A stretch of 50,238 nt of DNA from Candidatus Methylomirabilis lanthanidiphila (GCA_902196205.1 CABIKM010000004.1:1-50238); one strand, 5' to 3'. Shown: positions 27,564-36,345, counted from the first letter of the stretch. Numbers and translations: made by a program. Notes: generated by a model from the letters alone, not told the origin.

Positions 27564-28049
27564 ATGCTCATCAAGATGACAGTACGCGGCATTGCGCTGG
27601 ATCCGATTACCAATATGCCGATTGTGATCTTGAAGGATCCGGATGAGCGTCGGGCGCTGCCGATCTGGGTCGGCATCTTTGAGGCCAACGCAATCGCATT
27701 GGAGCTGGAAAAGGTTTCCACGCCGCGGCCGATGACCCACGACCTCCTCAAAAATATCTTAGACGGCCTCGGCATCACCGTACAGCAGATTACAGTCAAC
27801 GATCTCAAAGAGAATACGTTCTATGCCACCATCGATCTGAACCACAACGGGAGCGTCGTCAAGATCGACTCTCGACCCAGCGATGCCATCGCATTGGCGC
27901 TCCGCACGAACGCGCCGATTTTCGTCGCCGAAAACGTCGTCGCACAGGCAAAAAATATCGAGGTCTCAGAGGAGAAGGAAGAGACGGACAAATGGAAAGA
28001 GTGGCTCGAGAATCTTAAGCCGGAAGATTTCGGCAAATACAAAATGTAA
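27564..28049 (+). CDS. Bifunctional nuclease domain protein (BFN, DUF151)
   Basis: This 161-residue protein matches the DUF151/BFN family: [50 protein letters not shown] and [12 protein letters not shown]. An acidic, tryptophan-containing tail follows ([16 protein letters not shown]). Plant members were reported to have RNase and DNase activity; the role in bacteria is unclear. The ATG at 27564 lies ten bases after the HIT gene stop and is preceded by AAGGAGAGG, so the two are co-transcribed. Confidence 0.9.
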   Translation: MLIKMTVRGIALDPITNMPIVILKDPDERRALPIWVGIFEANAIALELEKVSTPRPMTHDLLKNILDGLGITVQQITVNDLKENTFYATIDLNHNGSVVKIDSRPSDAIALALRTNAPIFVAENVVAQAKNIEVSEEKEETDKWKEWLENLKPEDFGKYKM

Positions 28050-28354
28050 GGTACATACCGCAGGTTGTTGGTGCCCCCCCGCGAGAATAACTCTCCACAC
28101 CGTAAGAATCCCAGTTCAGCCCTGTTTTCCTACAAGCCAGAAGAACGCGACCCTCGCACGAGCATTCTTCAAGCGAGATCTTATAGTTAACATAATCTCT
28201 CTTATACGACGTTGTATCTACTGATTGCAGATAAGCGCGATCCATCATTGTGCGCCACGCGACCAGAGTGCCGGATTGCTTCGCTGCGCTCGCTATGAGA
28301 CGCCGGAAGGACGAAGGATCTTCGGGTCCAGGTAAACGGACGGGAGGTGGGTTC
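28050..28354. other. Intergenic region between convergent genes
   Basis: No gene can be supported. A 77-codon minus-strand frame (28015-28248, cysteine-rich start MMDRAYLQSV) has no recognisable homology and overlaps the end of the BFN gene. The right part holds one half copy of the dispersed repeat. Confidence 0.4.
28274..28298. repeat. Dispersed palindromic repeat, half copy
   Basis: GATTGCTTCGCTGCGCTCGC followed by TATGA is the reverse complement of the left arm of the element at 49900-49990, with one base changed. Confidence 0.7.
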
Positions 28355-29062
28355 TTATCGTGAGGTTGGGCCGGACTTGTATAATTCGGCCTGCGACCGC
28401 TGTGCCCAGCCGGTATTCGGATAGGTTGCGACGATCTTTTCGTGCAATGCCCTGGCTTCTGTCACCCGATTCATCCCATGATACGCGGCGGCCAGGTGCA
28501 GTTGTGCTTCAGGCAGTAAAGGCTCTTGATGAAATTGTTCAACCAGCCGGGTGTAGATCTCGACAGCCTTCTCATAATTGCGCTCCGCCAGATACGTATC
28601 TCCAAGTCCGAGTCCGGCTGAAAAGGCGATCTGACCTTTCGGATTTTTTTCGAGGTAGGCCGTGTACGCCTTTCGCGCCTCATCGTAGCTGCCCAGTGTA
28701 TAGTAATGCATACCGAGACGAAGTGTAGCCTCTGCCGCGGCGGCGCTCTTAGCGTATCGATGGGTGACTTCCTGCAGGAGACGAATCCCCTCCTCCTGTT
28801 TGGCCGCCTCCAAGCCGCCTTCAAGCTGACTGACTGCCTTACGCAGGAGGGTCGCAGAATCCGTTTCCTTCCCACCGCTCCATGCGAGATACCCGGCGAT
28901 CAGGACAGAGACGGCCAATAGTCCGATAGCCGCGGCAACAGCCCACTTCCACCTATCGGTAACGAAAGTAACGAACCCCATCGCACGGTCCGTTACGGAA
29001 CGGCGTGGATCGCGCGCCAATCTGGATTGTTTGTACGAAGCCGCATCATGACGTGTGTACAC
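28355..29062 (-). CDS. TPR-repeat membrane-anchored protein (YfgM/BamD-like)
   Basis: This 235-residue protein has a basic N-terminus, one membrane helix (KWAVAAAIGLLAVSVLIAGYLAW, about 39-61) and then tetratricopeptide repeats to the end (AEATLRLGMHYYTLGSYDEA, GDTYLAERNYEKAVEIY, LHLAAAYHGMNRVTEARAL). It resembles YfgM or BamD-type periplasmic TPR proteins that act as assembly or chaperone partners. The exact partner cannot be named. GTG 29062 is the longest start; ATG at 28981 (MGFVTFVTD) would also retain the membrane helix. Confidence 0.75.
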   Translation of the reverse strand: MYTRHDAASYKQSRLARDPRRSVTDRAMGFVTFVTDRWKWAVAAAIGLLAVSVLIAGYLAWSGGKETDSATLLRKAVSQLEGGLEAAKQEEGIRLLQEVTHRYAKSAAAAEATLRLGMHYYTLGSYDEARKAYTAYLEKNPKGQIAFSAGLGLGDTYLAERNYEKAVEIYTRLVEQFHQEPLLPEAQLHLAAAYHGMNRVTEARALHEKIVATYPNTGWAQRSQAELYKSGPTSR

Positions 29063-29084
29063 TCCCTATGAAACTATGGGGCGC

Positions 29085-29161
29085 TGGTGCGCCCGACAGG
29101 ACTTGAACCTGCGACACAGGGTTTAGGAAACCCTTGCTCTATCCATCTGAGCTACGGGCGC
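29085..29161 (-). tRNA. tRNA-Arg (anticodon CCT)
   Basis: The minus strand folds as a complete cloverleaf: acceptor GCGCCCG/CGGGCGC, D arm GCTC...GAGC, anticodon stem AGGGT/ACCCT with loop TTCCTAA giving anticodon CCT, and T arm GCAGG-TTCAAGT-CCTGT. The CCA end is encoded. It reads AGG codons. Confidence 0.95.
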
Positions 29162-29204
29162 CCGGTTGTCCGGCTACCACCTATTGCGCGCAAGACCCTA
29201 GAAA

Positions 29205-29726
29205 TCAAAACTGGATTAATGAGAAGACTTCTCGGTCTCCGAATCGTTCTCTTCCTCGTAAGGCCAGCAACTCCACCAGAAAGGCTACACCAACGACATG
29301 ACCACCGAGACGCGTGATCAGATCGATGGCTGCGCTCATCGTCCCACCGGTGGCGAGCAAATCATCCGCCATCAAAATCCTCTGACTCGGCAGTATGGCA
29401 TCCTGATGTATCTCGAGCGTATCGGCGCCATACTCTAATGCATAGGTTGTACGGTGGGTCTTATACGGCAGCTTTCCGGGCTTTCGGATCAACGTCGTAC
29501 CCGCCTGAAGTCTATACGCCAATGCGGCAGCGACAATAAAGCCCCTCGCCTCTACTCCGACCACCAGGTCGATGTGGCGATCTTGAAAACGCTCCGCAAT
29601 CTGGTCGATCGCCGCACGAAAGGCCTTGCCATCCGCCAGTAACGGCGTAATGTCTTTGAATACGATTCCTTTTTTAGGAAAATCCGGGATATCTCGAATT
29701 TTCTGTTTCAGCAATTCAGGGGACAT
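29205..29726 (-). CDS. apt: Adenine phosphoribosyltransferase
   Basis: Apt salvages adenine to AMP using PRPP. The 173-residue protein has the start [37 protein letters not shown], the flexible loop region [19 protein letters not shown] and the PRPP motif [12 protein letters not shown]. The length is normal. It lies between tRNA-Arg and tRNA-Pro on the same strand. A second purine salvage gene, hpt, is at 36342. Confidence 0.96.
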   Translation of the reverse strand: MSPELLKQKIRDIPDFPKKGIVFKDITPLLADGKAFRAAIDQIAERFQDRHIDLVVGVEARGFIVAAALAYRLQAGTTLIRKPGKLPYKTHRTTYALEYGADTLEIHQDAILPSQRILMADDLLATGGTMSAAIDLITRLGGHVVGVAFLVELLALRGRERFGDREVFSLIQF

Positions 29727-29870
29727 CAGCGCTATTCCTCTATGAGGCTTCTATATTGCGCGGCTAAGAAATACGCCTGCGTGGCCTGCCGTTCTATCGA
29801 GCGACGATCGGCCTCTCGCATCACCGACTGCAGATACCAAACAAGAGGTTCAAGCATGAACGCAGTAAGG

Positions 29871-29947
29871 TGGTCGGGGCGATTGGATTTGAACCAACGA
29901 CCCCTTGCTCCCGAAGCAAGTGCGCTGCCAGACTGCGCTACGCCCCG
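29871..29947 (-). tRNA. tRNA-Pro (anticodon CGG)
   Basis: The minus strand gives acceptor CGGGGCG/CGCCCCG, anticodon stem CTTGC/GCAAG with loop TTCGGGA (anticodon CGG), T arm with GGTTCAAATCC and an encoded CCA. It lies four bases beyond the pcm stop, on the same strand. Confidence 0.95.
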
Positions 29948-29950
29948 ACA

Positions 29951-30592
29951 TTACTCGTCCCACCCCTGCCGGCCGATCAACTTTACGAACGTGCAAGATC
30001 TCAGATCAGTCCAGTGTATGGATGGGCCTCTCTTCGTACCTTTTTTGAGAATCTGATTCGACGGCTGACCGACAGGCAGCACCAAGCGGCCATTGTCAAC
30101 GAGTTGCTCGGTCAGAGACATCGGTATATTGGGAGCGCCAGCGCCGACGATAATGGCATCAAAAGGCGCCCTGTCCTTCCAACCAACAGATCCGTCCCCA
30201 ACCCGAATCCACACCTGATAGTATCCGAGCGACTCAAGTCGTTGTCGCGCGCGACTCGCGAGCGCTTTGTGCCGCTCGATCGAATACACCTTCGCGCCCA
30301 GTTCCGCCAGAATCGCTGTCTGATATCCCGAACCGGTCCCGATCTCCAACACCCGCTGATGCGCGCCCAGATCGAGCAGCTCTGTCATCAGCGCAACCAT
30401 AAAGGGTTGCGATATCGTTTGTTTCTCGCCGATCGGCAAGGAATAATCGCCGTAGGCGCGCCCCCAGAATGCCTCCTCCACAAAGAGGTGCCTCTGGACC
30501 TTTGCCATTGCCTGCAGAACCCTGGGGTGGGTAATCCCGCGTCTCACCAGCTGCTCGGCTATCATTCGCTGCCGGGCAACCGTATAATCCAT
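29951..30592 (-). CDS. pcm: Protein-L-isoaspartate O-methyltransferase
   Basis: Pcm methylates L-isoaspartyl residues to start repair of aged proteins. The 213-residue SAM methyltransferase has the start [14 protein letters not shown], the substrate block [18 protein letters not shown], the SAM motif [15 protein letters not shown] and [14 protein letters not shown]. It follows surE by 43 bases; surE-pcm is a classic pair in stationary-phase survival loci. Confidence 0.95.
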   Translation of the reverse strand: MDYTVARQRMIAEQLVRRGITHPRVLQAMAKVQRHLFVEEAFWGRAYGDYSLPIGEKQTISQPFMVALMTELLDLGAHQRVLEIGTGSGYQTAILAELGAKVYSIERHKALASRARQRLESLGYYQVWIRVGDGSVGWKDRAPFDAIIVGAGAPNIPMSLTEQLVDNGRLVLPVGQPSNQILKKGTKRGPSIHWTDLRSCTFVKLIGRQGWDE

Positions 30593-30635
30593 TATCGAGT
30601 CACAAACCTGTTTCGCGCGTAGGTTGACGGCGACG

Positions 30636-31424
30636 TCACGCCGTCGCGCGGCGTCGCCACGCTGTAGATGATACGCGCTCCCAAGGGAATGCCCAGCTTC
30701 GAAGCTCTTCGACAGCGCTCCAGTTGGTCAGATCCAGGTGAAGCGGCGTAATCGAAATTGATCCTGCCGTCACCGCAGCATGGTCGCTCTCTTCCAACGG
30801 CTCCCATGTTGGTTCCTTCCCACCGATCCAGTAATACGCTTTACCGCGAGGATCGACCTTTCGCACGATAATATCACCGTAGCGCCGCCTTCCCTGTTGC
30901 GTGATGGCTACCCCTTTTATCGCTGAAGGGGAACAATTGGGGACGTTCACGTTCAGCATCGTATTGGACGGCAGCCCGTTCTTTGCGATCTGCTTCGCTA
31001 CCATCACCGCGGCCAGCCTCGCAGCGTTAAAGTTGATCCGACGACGCGCGACGACGGACAGGGCGAACGCCGGGAATCCCAGTAGTGTGGCTTCAAACGC
31101 GGCCGACACGGTCCCGGAGTAGGTCACATCATCACCCATATTTCCGCCGACATTAATCCCTGAGGCGACCAAATCGAACTTGCGGTCGATCATGCCCATT
31201 AACGCCAGCGCAACGCAATCGGTCGGCGTGCCGTCAACCGTGAACCAAGTCGGCGCAACCTTCGTGATGCGCAGCGGCCTGTTCAGTGTAAGCGAGTGTC
31301 CGGAGGCGCTGCGTTCACGATCAGGTGCGACGACCCACACCTTACCGAGCTCGGACAGGGCATCCGCAAGCACCCGAAGCCCCGGCGCATGAATACCGTC
31401 ATCATTGGAGATCAGTATATTCAT
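30636..31424 (-). CDS. surE: 5'/3'-nucleotidase SurE
   Basis: SurE is a metal-dependent nucleotidase acting on nucleoside monophosphates. The 262-residue protein begins MNILISNDDGIHAPGL, with the metal ligands in the N-D-D motif. It continues with VVAPDRERSASGHSLTLN, DGTPTDCVALAL, and SGINVGGNMGDDVTYSGTV. The start at 31424 is chosen because the family begins exactly there; upstream in the frame is tRNA-Pro sequence. Pcm follows in the same direction. Confidence 0.96.
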   Translation of the reverse strand: MNILISNDDGIHAPGLRVLADALSELGKVWVVAPDRERSASGHSLTLNRPLRITKVAPTWFTVDGTPTDCVALALMGMIDRKFDLVASGINVGGNMGDDVTYSGTVSAAFEATLLGFPAFALSVVARRRINFNAARLAAVMVAKQIAKNGLPSNTMLNVNVPNCSPSAIKGVAITQQGRRRYGDIIVRKVDPRGKAYYWIGGKEPTWEPLEESDHAAVTAGSISITPLHLDLTNWSAVEELRSWAFPWERVSSTAWRRRATA

Positions 31425-31487
31425 TCTAAACAGAAAAAAAGCAGATACGCGCTCTGCCCTTCGGCGGCCTCGTCGTAGAAGCTGTGT

Positions 31488-31564
31488 TGGTCGGGGCGAT
31501 TGGATTTGAACCAACGACCCCTGGCCCCCCATGCCAGTGCGCTACCAGGCTGCGCCACGCCCCG
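31488..31564 (-). tRNA. tRNA-Pro (anticodon GGG)
   Basis: The minus strand folds with acceptor CGGGGCG/CGCCCCG, D arm GCGC...GCGC, anticodon stem CTGGC/GCCAG with loop ATGGGGG (anticodon GGG), the same T arm as the other tRNA-Pro, and an encoded CCA. Confidence 0.95.
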
Positions 31565-31583
31565 AGGATGCCGGGTCTTCACG

Positions 31584-31994
31584 TCAGGGGGAATGTCTAC
31601 GCAACAATGAAGAGATATGCTTCAATTCTTCCTTCACGAGCCGGACAGAATCCGAGACGGTCGACGGATACGGTTCCTGCTCTGCCGCCAGTTGTCGTTT
31701 GGCACCCGCTATAGTGAACCGCTTCTGGTAGAGCAACTCCTTGATGCGCAGTACAGCTACCACATCGTTACGCCGATACAGGCGCTGACCGCTCGCGCTT
31801 TTGGTGGGCCGCAGTGTCGCAAACTGCGTCTCCCAGTAGCGGAGGATGTAAGGCAGAACGCCGGTGAGCTCAGCCACCTCTCCGATCTTAAAATACAACT
31901 TATCGGGGATCTCGGGACCGCCGTCAAGACCCGGGAGAAGCCTTTGTAACGATCGAGGTTTCGTTCTCGCCAACCTCGTCCGTGCACTCGGCAC
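31584..31994 (-). CDS. MerR family transcriptional regulator
   Basis: This 136-residue protein has a MerR winged-helix DNA-binding domain ([25 protein letters not shown], then [20 protein letters not shown]) and a short C-terminal helix. It lacks the cysteine-rich metal-binding tail of metal sensors. A regulator of this type is commonly found directly after ihfA, as here (28-base gap). The GTG start at 31994 has AGAGGGG about five bases upstream. The target genes cannot be read from the sequence. Confidence 0.88.
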   Translation of the reverse strand: MPSARTRLARTKPRSLQRLLPGLDGGPEIPDKLYFKIGEVAELTGVLPYILRYWETQFATLRPTKSASGQRLYRRNDVVAVLRIKELLYQKRFTIAGAKRQLAAEQEPYPSTVSDSVRLVKEELKHISSLLRRHSP

Positions 31995-32022
31995 GCTCGC
32001 CCCTCTTCTACCGATTTACAAA

Positions 32023-32304
32023 TTACCCGCCGAGATCATTGATGGCCTGATGTAACGCTTTACCAGGCTTGAACTTCAGTACCTTACGAGCCGTGATTGT
32101 GATCGGGTCACCGGTCTGAGGATTGCGTCCTTTTCTGGCTCGCTTGGCTCTGACCTGAAAAGAGCCAAAGCCCACAAGCTGGATCTTCTCCCCTTTCTTT
32201 AGCGCATTCTTCACAATCTCGAGGGTTGCCTCCACTGCTTCCATCGCCTGTTTCTTGGCGAGGCCCTTTTCAGCCACGATCGAAGCTATGTCAGCCTTGG
32301 TCAT
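32023..32304 (-). CDS. ihfA: Integration host factor alpha-like / HU-type DNA-binding protein
   Basis: This 93-residue HU/IHF protein has TKADIASIVAEKGLAKKQAM, the GFGSFQVRAKRARKGRNPQT arm region and ARKVLKFKPGKALHQAI. Followed by a MerR-type gene, it matches the usual ihfA-merR pair; pheT, the usual gene before ihfA, is not here. The partner IHF-beta-like gene is at 26658. It may also act as plain HU. Confidence 0.87.
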   Translation of the reverse strand: MTKADIASIVAEKGLAKKQAMEAVEATLEIVKNALKKGEKIQLVGFGSFQVRAKRARKGRNPQTGDPITITARKVLKFKPGKALHQAINDLGG

Positions 32305-32466
32305 CGTTTTCCTTCCCTCTCGTGAGTAAGACCCATTCTCTGTCCGAATTCTGCTGTCCCCGCACGACCTGTCGCTTCAGATCAGCGCACCTGTTTACCC
32401 ATGCCAGCGATAACCAATATGATAGAGAGGGGAGGCAAGGTTGTCAAATCCTTTTTCCGACGCGTG

Positions 32467-33888
32467 TTACGATGCGACATTGTTCCCATCCTGAGAGTCA
32501 TCGGGGAGAAGACGAAGCGAGTCGGCGGCGGACTGAGGCGCAGAGGCACGATAGGCGTAGCTCAGGGTTCGTCCCATCACCGCCGCGTAGACCAGGCCTC
32601 CCAGCGCGAGTATCAGGGCGCCAGGTTGAGCGATCGCCGCTTGGGCAGTGATCAGGCCGGCGGCCAGCGTCAGGACGCCGATATTCAACGAGACGAACAC
32701 AAACGGCCGCCAGCGTAACAGGGAAAACCCGGTGATCGGCAGCGTCGACCAGCCTCTGCGCTCACGCACCCCGACGACGATACCAGGAAAGAGCTTAAAG
32801 GACATCCCGACGATGAGGTTCGTCACCCACCCGAGCAACCCCAGCACCCCGTACGCTCCCGCAATCCTGTTGCCGAGGGCGCTGTCCGGATCAATCCACA
32901 GTAACGAGAATCCGAGCCCAACGGCGAGCAGCAAAGAGACCATGCCGGCCATCGCGTGTCGCATTGTCCAGTCGATCGGTGTCCGCCGGTTGCGCACAAG
33001 CGTAGAGAGCACCCCGACATAGATCAACAGGGCCAACATGATCACCACGCTCCAGACGGAGACTCCTGGAATCCAACCCAGGAGCGACATGGCCAAGCCG
33101 GCGACACCGACGGCGAGGCCATAGAGTTGCCAGACCGCCAGACGCGGCAGCGTCAGCTCCGACAGGAGAAACGCCGGCGCCATTCGGTAGGAGATTGAAC
33201 AGATGGTCAGGCTCACCCATCCGAGCGCCGCCAGATGCGCATGACTGGCCAGATTGGTGATGACATTGCCGGGAAGAAACCCGCGAGACTTGTCAAACGC
33301 AAGGAGAAAACCGAGCGTAGCCGCGAGCAATAGAAATACGATCGACATGCACATGCCGGTTTCCGGCGCGCTCCGGTGCCAGGCGGGACCAAGGCAGTAC
33401 AGCATATTCATCGCGAAGAACACCACGCTGAGCACAATGACGGCCGCCGCCATCCAGGTGGGCGGCCACACTCCAATCAGCATGTGCGTCATGAGACCTG
33501 TCGCGCTGAAGATGTAGAGCCCGAACTGCCAGCGCGCCAGTCTCGGGAAGCGCAAGGGTCGTTTGGTCATAGCCGGCACCAGCCGATACATCACCCCCAT
33601 GATCGCAGAGCTGATCCATCCAAGCGTAAAGGTGTGGGTCGTCGCCAGGATCCGCGGATGATAGAAAAACTCCATCAGATCACCTATCACCCACGGAACC
33701 GCGGCAACACCAAGGCCGAAGAGGGCGACGGCAGAGATAAAGAAATGGATCGGCAGCCGTGCCGTTCGGATCAGTTCGCGGGACGAAGCGCTCTGCGCGG
33801 TCGGTTCGGCCTCAGGCTCCTGCGTCACGCGCCCGCTTGTCTCCGGATCAAGATCGATTCGCAACCGTTCAGATCGGTGCAGGCTCAT
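32467..33888 (-). CDS. Multi-span membrane protein of the heme-copper oxidase subunit I (CcoN) / NnrS-like type
   Basis: This 473-residue protein has about 12 hydrophobic segments. Two blocks have the same shape, TTHTFTLGW...YRLVPA near 70-95 and SHAHLAALGW...YRMAPA near 215-240. This histidine-LGW pattern is seen in short cbb3-oxidase subunit I-like and NnrS-like heme proteins. The full set of CuB histidines of a true oxidase is not obvious, so I do not call it an oxidase. It starts 20 bases after the stop of the VKOR/NnrS fusion gene (ATG 33888, GGGA upstream), and both are likely made together. A role in nitric oxide, oxygen or quinone handling is inference. Confidence 0.6.
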   Translation of the reverse strand: MSLHRSERLRIDLDPETSGRVTQEPEAEPTAQSASSRELIRTARLPIHFFISAVALFGLGVAAVPWVIGDLMEFFYHPRILATTHTFTLGWISSAIMGVMYRLVPAMTKRPLRFPRLARWQFGLYIFSATGLMTHMLIGVWPPTWMAAAVIVLSVVFFAMNMLYCLGPAWHRSAPETGMCMSIVFLLLAATLGFLLAFDKSRGFLPGNVITNLASHAHLAALGWVSLTICSISYRMAPAFLLSELTLPRLAVWQLYGLAVGVAGLAMSLLGWIPGVSVWSVVIMLALLIYVGVLSTLVRNRRTPIDWTMRHAMAGMVSLLLAVGLGFSLLWIDPDSALGNRIAGAYGVLGLLGWVTNLIVGMSFKLFPGIVVGVRERRGWSTLPITGFSLLRWRPFVFVSLNIGVLTLAAGLITAQAAIAQPGALILALGGLVYAAVMGRTLSYAYRASAPQSAADSLRLLPDDSQDGNNVAS

Positions 33889-33908
33889 GTGGTATCCCGC
33901 GTGTGATC

Positions 33909-35567
33909 TCAACCGGCTTTCCCCGCACTATCCATCACCAAGACGGTCCGTTTCCCCACTACACCGGATACGGCCATGTTCCCCAGAAAAAGCAGTACGG
34001 CGACCACATTCAGCAGGCCGCCTCCCAGCCTTCCCGGCCACCACGCCGTGACATCCCCCGCCACTCGCAGCACAAGCGACAGGTGCAGTAAGATAAGATG
34101 GCTGTAGAACGCCGGACGAAACGGCAACGCGATTTCCAGCACAGATGGAAAGATGATCGGGGCGTGCCCGATAATCATCGAGAACACAAAACCGACAAAT
34201 ATGGCGTGCAGCGTCGCATCATAGCCATCCGGTCCGCTATGCTGGTGGATCGCATGTATGCTCGCATCGTGGTGCAATCCGAACGCCACCCCTCCAAAAC
34301 CTAACGTCAGCAGTCCCGCCACCGCCAGCCACACATAACCTGAGAGGAGGCTGAGCGCCACGAATCGGTGCAATCCGGTTTTCTGCACCGAGTATCGGGC
34401 CATATCGTGGCGCAGCAGCCACACGCTCAGCGACACCAGGCCCACTCCGCTTACGCGCGCCCCAATGTCGAATGTCAGCCCGACCGGAATAAGTCCAGCC
34501 GCAAAAAGCGCCGCCGCAGCCAGAAACGATAGCCGATGTCGCTGCGCGAGCGGGAGAAAGCGGCTCAGTTCCAATCGTTCTCCCGCAATCGTCAGGATCA
34601 GGAACGCGGCCCACCAGCTTACCACACCGGTGATCGACCACCCGCTCAGCCAAAGGCTATTGCCGACCAGCCACGCAAGCGCCCCGAGCCCCATCGTGAC
34701 CGTAAATAGGGCGGGTTGTTCGCGAATGAGATAGGCGAACGTGATCACCAACATCAGGCTGCCAAGGGTCATCAGCGCGGGGCCCACGATACCGGGGATT
34801 CCGACTATCAGGATAACCGCGCCTATCCCGGTGGCCAGCGGCCCGAAAGCCGGCCACCACTTCCTGATCGCGACGGCTCGCTCCAGCGCGATGAGCGTTC
34901 CCAGGAATCCCGACACCATCAGGGGACCGTGTACGGCGGGCAAAGTCGCAGGAACGGCCGACCAGTCCCATCCCAGGCGGTAGAGTCCGCCCAAGAGCGC
35001 CGCGAGCAGCGCGAACATGCCTGACGCCATCAGCGGAAATCTGAACGCGCGTCGCAACGCCCCAGGCGGGCTTTGTGATGCTCGCTCGGAAATTGTCTGT
35101 TCCGGCTGTTTCGCCGCTCGCGTCGTCAGAATCGCACCAAGGCTCAGGATAAAGAGCGACGTCATCGTCAGGGCCGAAAGAACACACCACACACAGATCG
35201 ACTCGATGACCGCAACCTGCAGATAGATCAGCCACGCCGATACCGCGGCGCCGATTCCACCGACCGCAGCGATGATCTCCAGCGGACGTCGACTGTCGAG
35301 GATGACCGCTGCAACCGAGAGGACAAGCAACACCAGATACGCGCCGACACCGAACACCGCAATGGGGATTCCCCAGACCTTAGAGTATTCCCCCTGGTTG
35401 ACGACGTCGCATCCTCCGGTAGGACAGAAGCCAGACGTCTCCGCGAGATGCCCCCAGAGCAAGTAGCCCGAGTCGGCCAGACCGAGCACGGCGAGTACAG
35501 GGAGCGCCATCAGCCACCGCCACGTGCGGCGGCCGGCGGCGGCCTCAGTAAACCTCAATGGGAACAT
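33909..35567 (-). CDS. VKOR domain fused to an NnrS-like membrane domain
   Basis: The 552-residue protein starts with a vitamin K epoxide reductase domain (about 15-150). It has the loop cysteine pair C48 and C53 in CPTGGCD, the YSKVWGIPIAVFG block with its serine, and the CVWC redox motif at 125-128. After a linker at about 150-165 come some ten further membrane spans with LPAVHGPLMVSGFLGTLIALE near 205 and a histidine-rich stretch HHDASIHAIHQHS from 432, followed by LHAIFVGFVFSMIIGHAPI. That half resembles NnrS-type heme-copper membrane proteins. VKOR normally passes electrons from periplasmic dithiols to quinone. The fusion suggests thiol/quinone redox coupled to a heme site. ATG 35567 overlaps the radical SAM gene by 23 bases; ATG 35585 is an alternative. 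Confidence 0.75.
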   Translation of the reverse strand: MFPLRFTEAAAGRRTWRWLMALPVLAVLGLADSGYLLWGHLAETSGFCPTGGCDVVNQGEYSKVWGIPIAVFGVGAYLVLLVLSVAAVILDSRRPLEIIAAVGGIGAAVSAWLIYLQVAVIESICVWCVLSALTMTSLFILSLGAILTTRAAKQPEQTISERASQSPPGALRRAFRFPLMASGMFALLAALLGGLYRLGWDWSAVPATLPAVHGPLMVSGFLGTLIALERAVAIRKWWPAFGPLATGIGAVILIVGIPGIVGPALMTLGSLMLVITFAYLIREQPALFTVTMGLGALAWLVGNSLWLSGWSITGVVSWWAAFLILTIAGERLELSRFLPLAQRHRLSFLAAAALFAAGLIPVGLTFDIGARVSGVGLVSLSVWLLRHDMARYSVQKTGLHRFVALSLLSGYVWLAVAGLLTLGFGGVAFGLHHDASIHAIHQHSGPDGYDATLHAIFVGFVFSMIIGHAPIIFPSVLEIALPFRPAFYSHLILLHLSLVLRVAGDVTAWWPGRLGGGLLNVVAVLLFLGNMAVSGVVGKRTVLVMDSAGKAG

Positions 35568-36345
35568 GGGTGCGCTTTTGCGCATACTCCGCAATCGACT
35601 CGAGCACCTCCCTGGCAACCGGCTTCACACCGGAGTCGGCCGGTACGCGGTCGAGCGTATAGATGTGGACGCCGCGCGGATGGATTTCGGCAACTCGATC
35701 GGACCACTCCTGGATTGCGAGCGGCGCCGTATTGGCCGCTCTGCCCCACACAAACATCGTTTGCAATATCACCCCGTCAAGGTTCGCCAGCCCCTGAAGC
35801 ATTGTCATGAAGTCCCACCCTGGAGCCGGCAGATTGATCTGACGCGCGAGGCTCTCCGTTCCGGCATCCAACTTCATCAGTTTGAGATCGACCCCCCGCA
35901 GGGCGGCGCGCACCTCCGCGCGATGGACGGTCGAGCTGTTCGAAAGGATGGCCAGTTTGGCGTTCGGCGCGTAGATGTCCCGCAGATCGGAGACGGTCTT
36001 GACGATCGCCTGCAACTCCGGATGGAGCGTCGGCTCGCCGTTGCCGGAGAAGGTAATAACGTCGATTGCGACGCGCTCGCGGGACAGTTCTTGCAGCCGC
36101 GCCTCTAAGGCCTCCGCTACCTGCTTACCAGAGGGCAGATCCGCAAGCGAGTCGATGCCCGGCCGGATCGGCTGCGTCGTCCACCCGCACTGGCAGTAGC
36201 GGCAGTTGAACGAACAGTATTTGACGCCCGTACCGAGCAGATTGACGCCGAGCGACCGGCCGAGCCGTCGGGAAGACAGCGGCCCGTAGATCAGATCCTC
36301 TTTGACCAGGCGGCGTCGGCGAGTATCCAGCGTAATCGAGTTCAG
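35545..36345 (-). CDS. Radical SAM protein (COG0731-like), without a common start codon
   Basis: Reading from 36345, the product has 266 residues: DLIYGPLSSRRLGRSLGVN, the radical SAM cluster motif CSFNCRYC (C44, C48, C51), SGNGEPTLHPEL and ILSNSSTVH. The SRRLG start and C-x3-C-x2-C-Q layout match radical SAM proteins of unknown substrate. The frame is closed by TAA at 36354-36352, and no ATG, GTG or TTG occurs before the cysteine motif. Only CTG codons (36345 first, overlapping the hpt stop) could start it. A TTG at 36015 would lose the whole catalytic motif. It is probably translated by coupling to hpt from CTG, unless a sequence error hides the start. Confidence 0.78.
   Translation of the reverse strand: MNSITLDTRRRRLVKEDLIYGPLSSRRLGRSLGVNLLGTGVKYCSFNCRYCQCGWTTQPIRPGIDSLADLPSGKQVAEALEARLQELSRERVAIDVITFSGNGEPTLHPELQAIVKTVSDLRDIYAPNAKLAILSNSSTVHRAEVRAALRGVDLKLMKLDAGTESLARQINLPAPGWDFMTMLQGLANLDGVILQTMFVWGRAANTAPLAIQEWSDRVAEIHPRGVHIYTLDRVPADSGVKPVAREVLESIAEYAQKRTHVPIEVY

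Noticed and set aside
28015-28248. 77-codon cysteine-rich minus-strand frame
   Set aside because: It overlaps the end of the DUF151 gene and shows no recognisable family or start signal.
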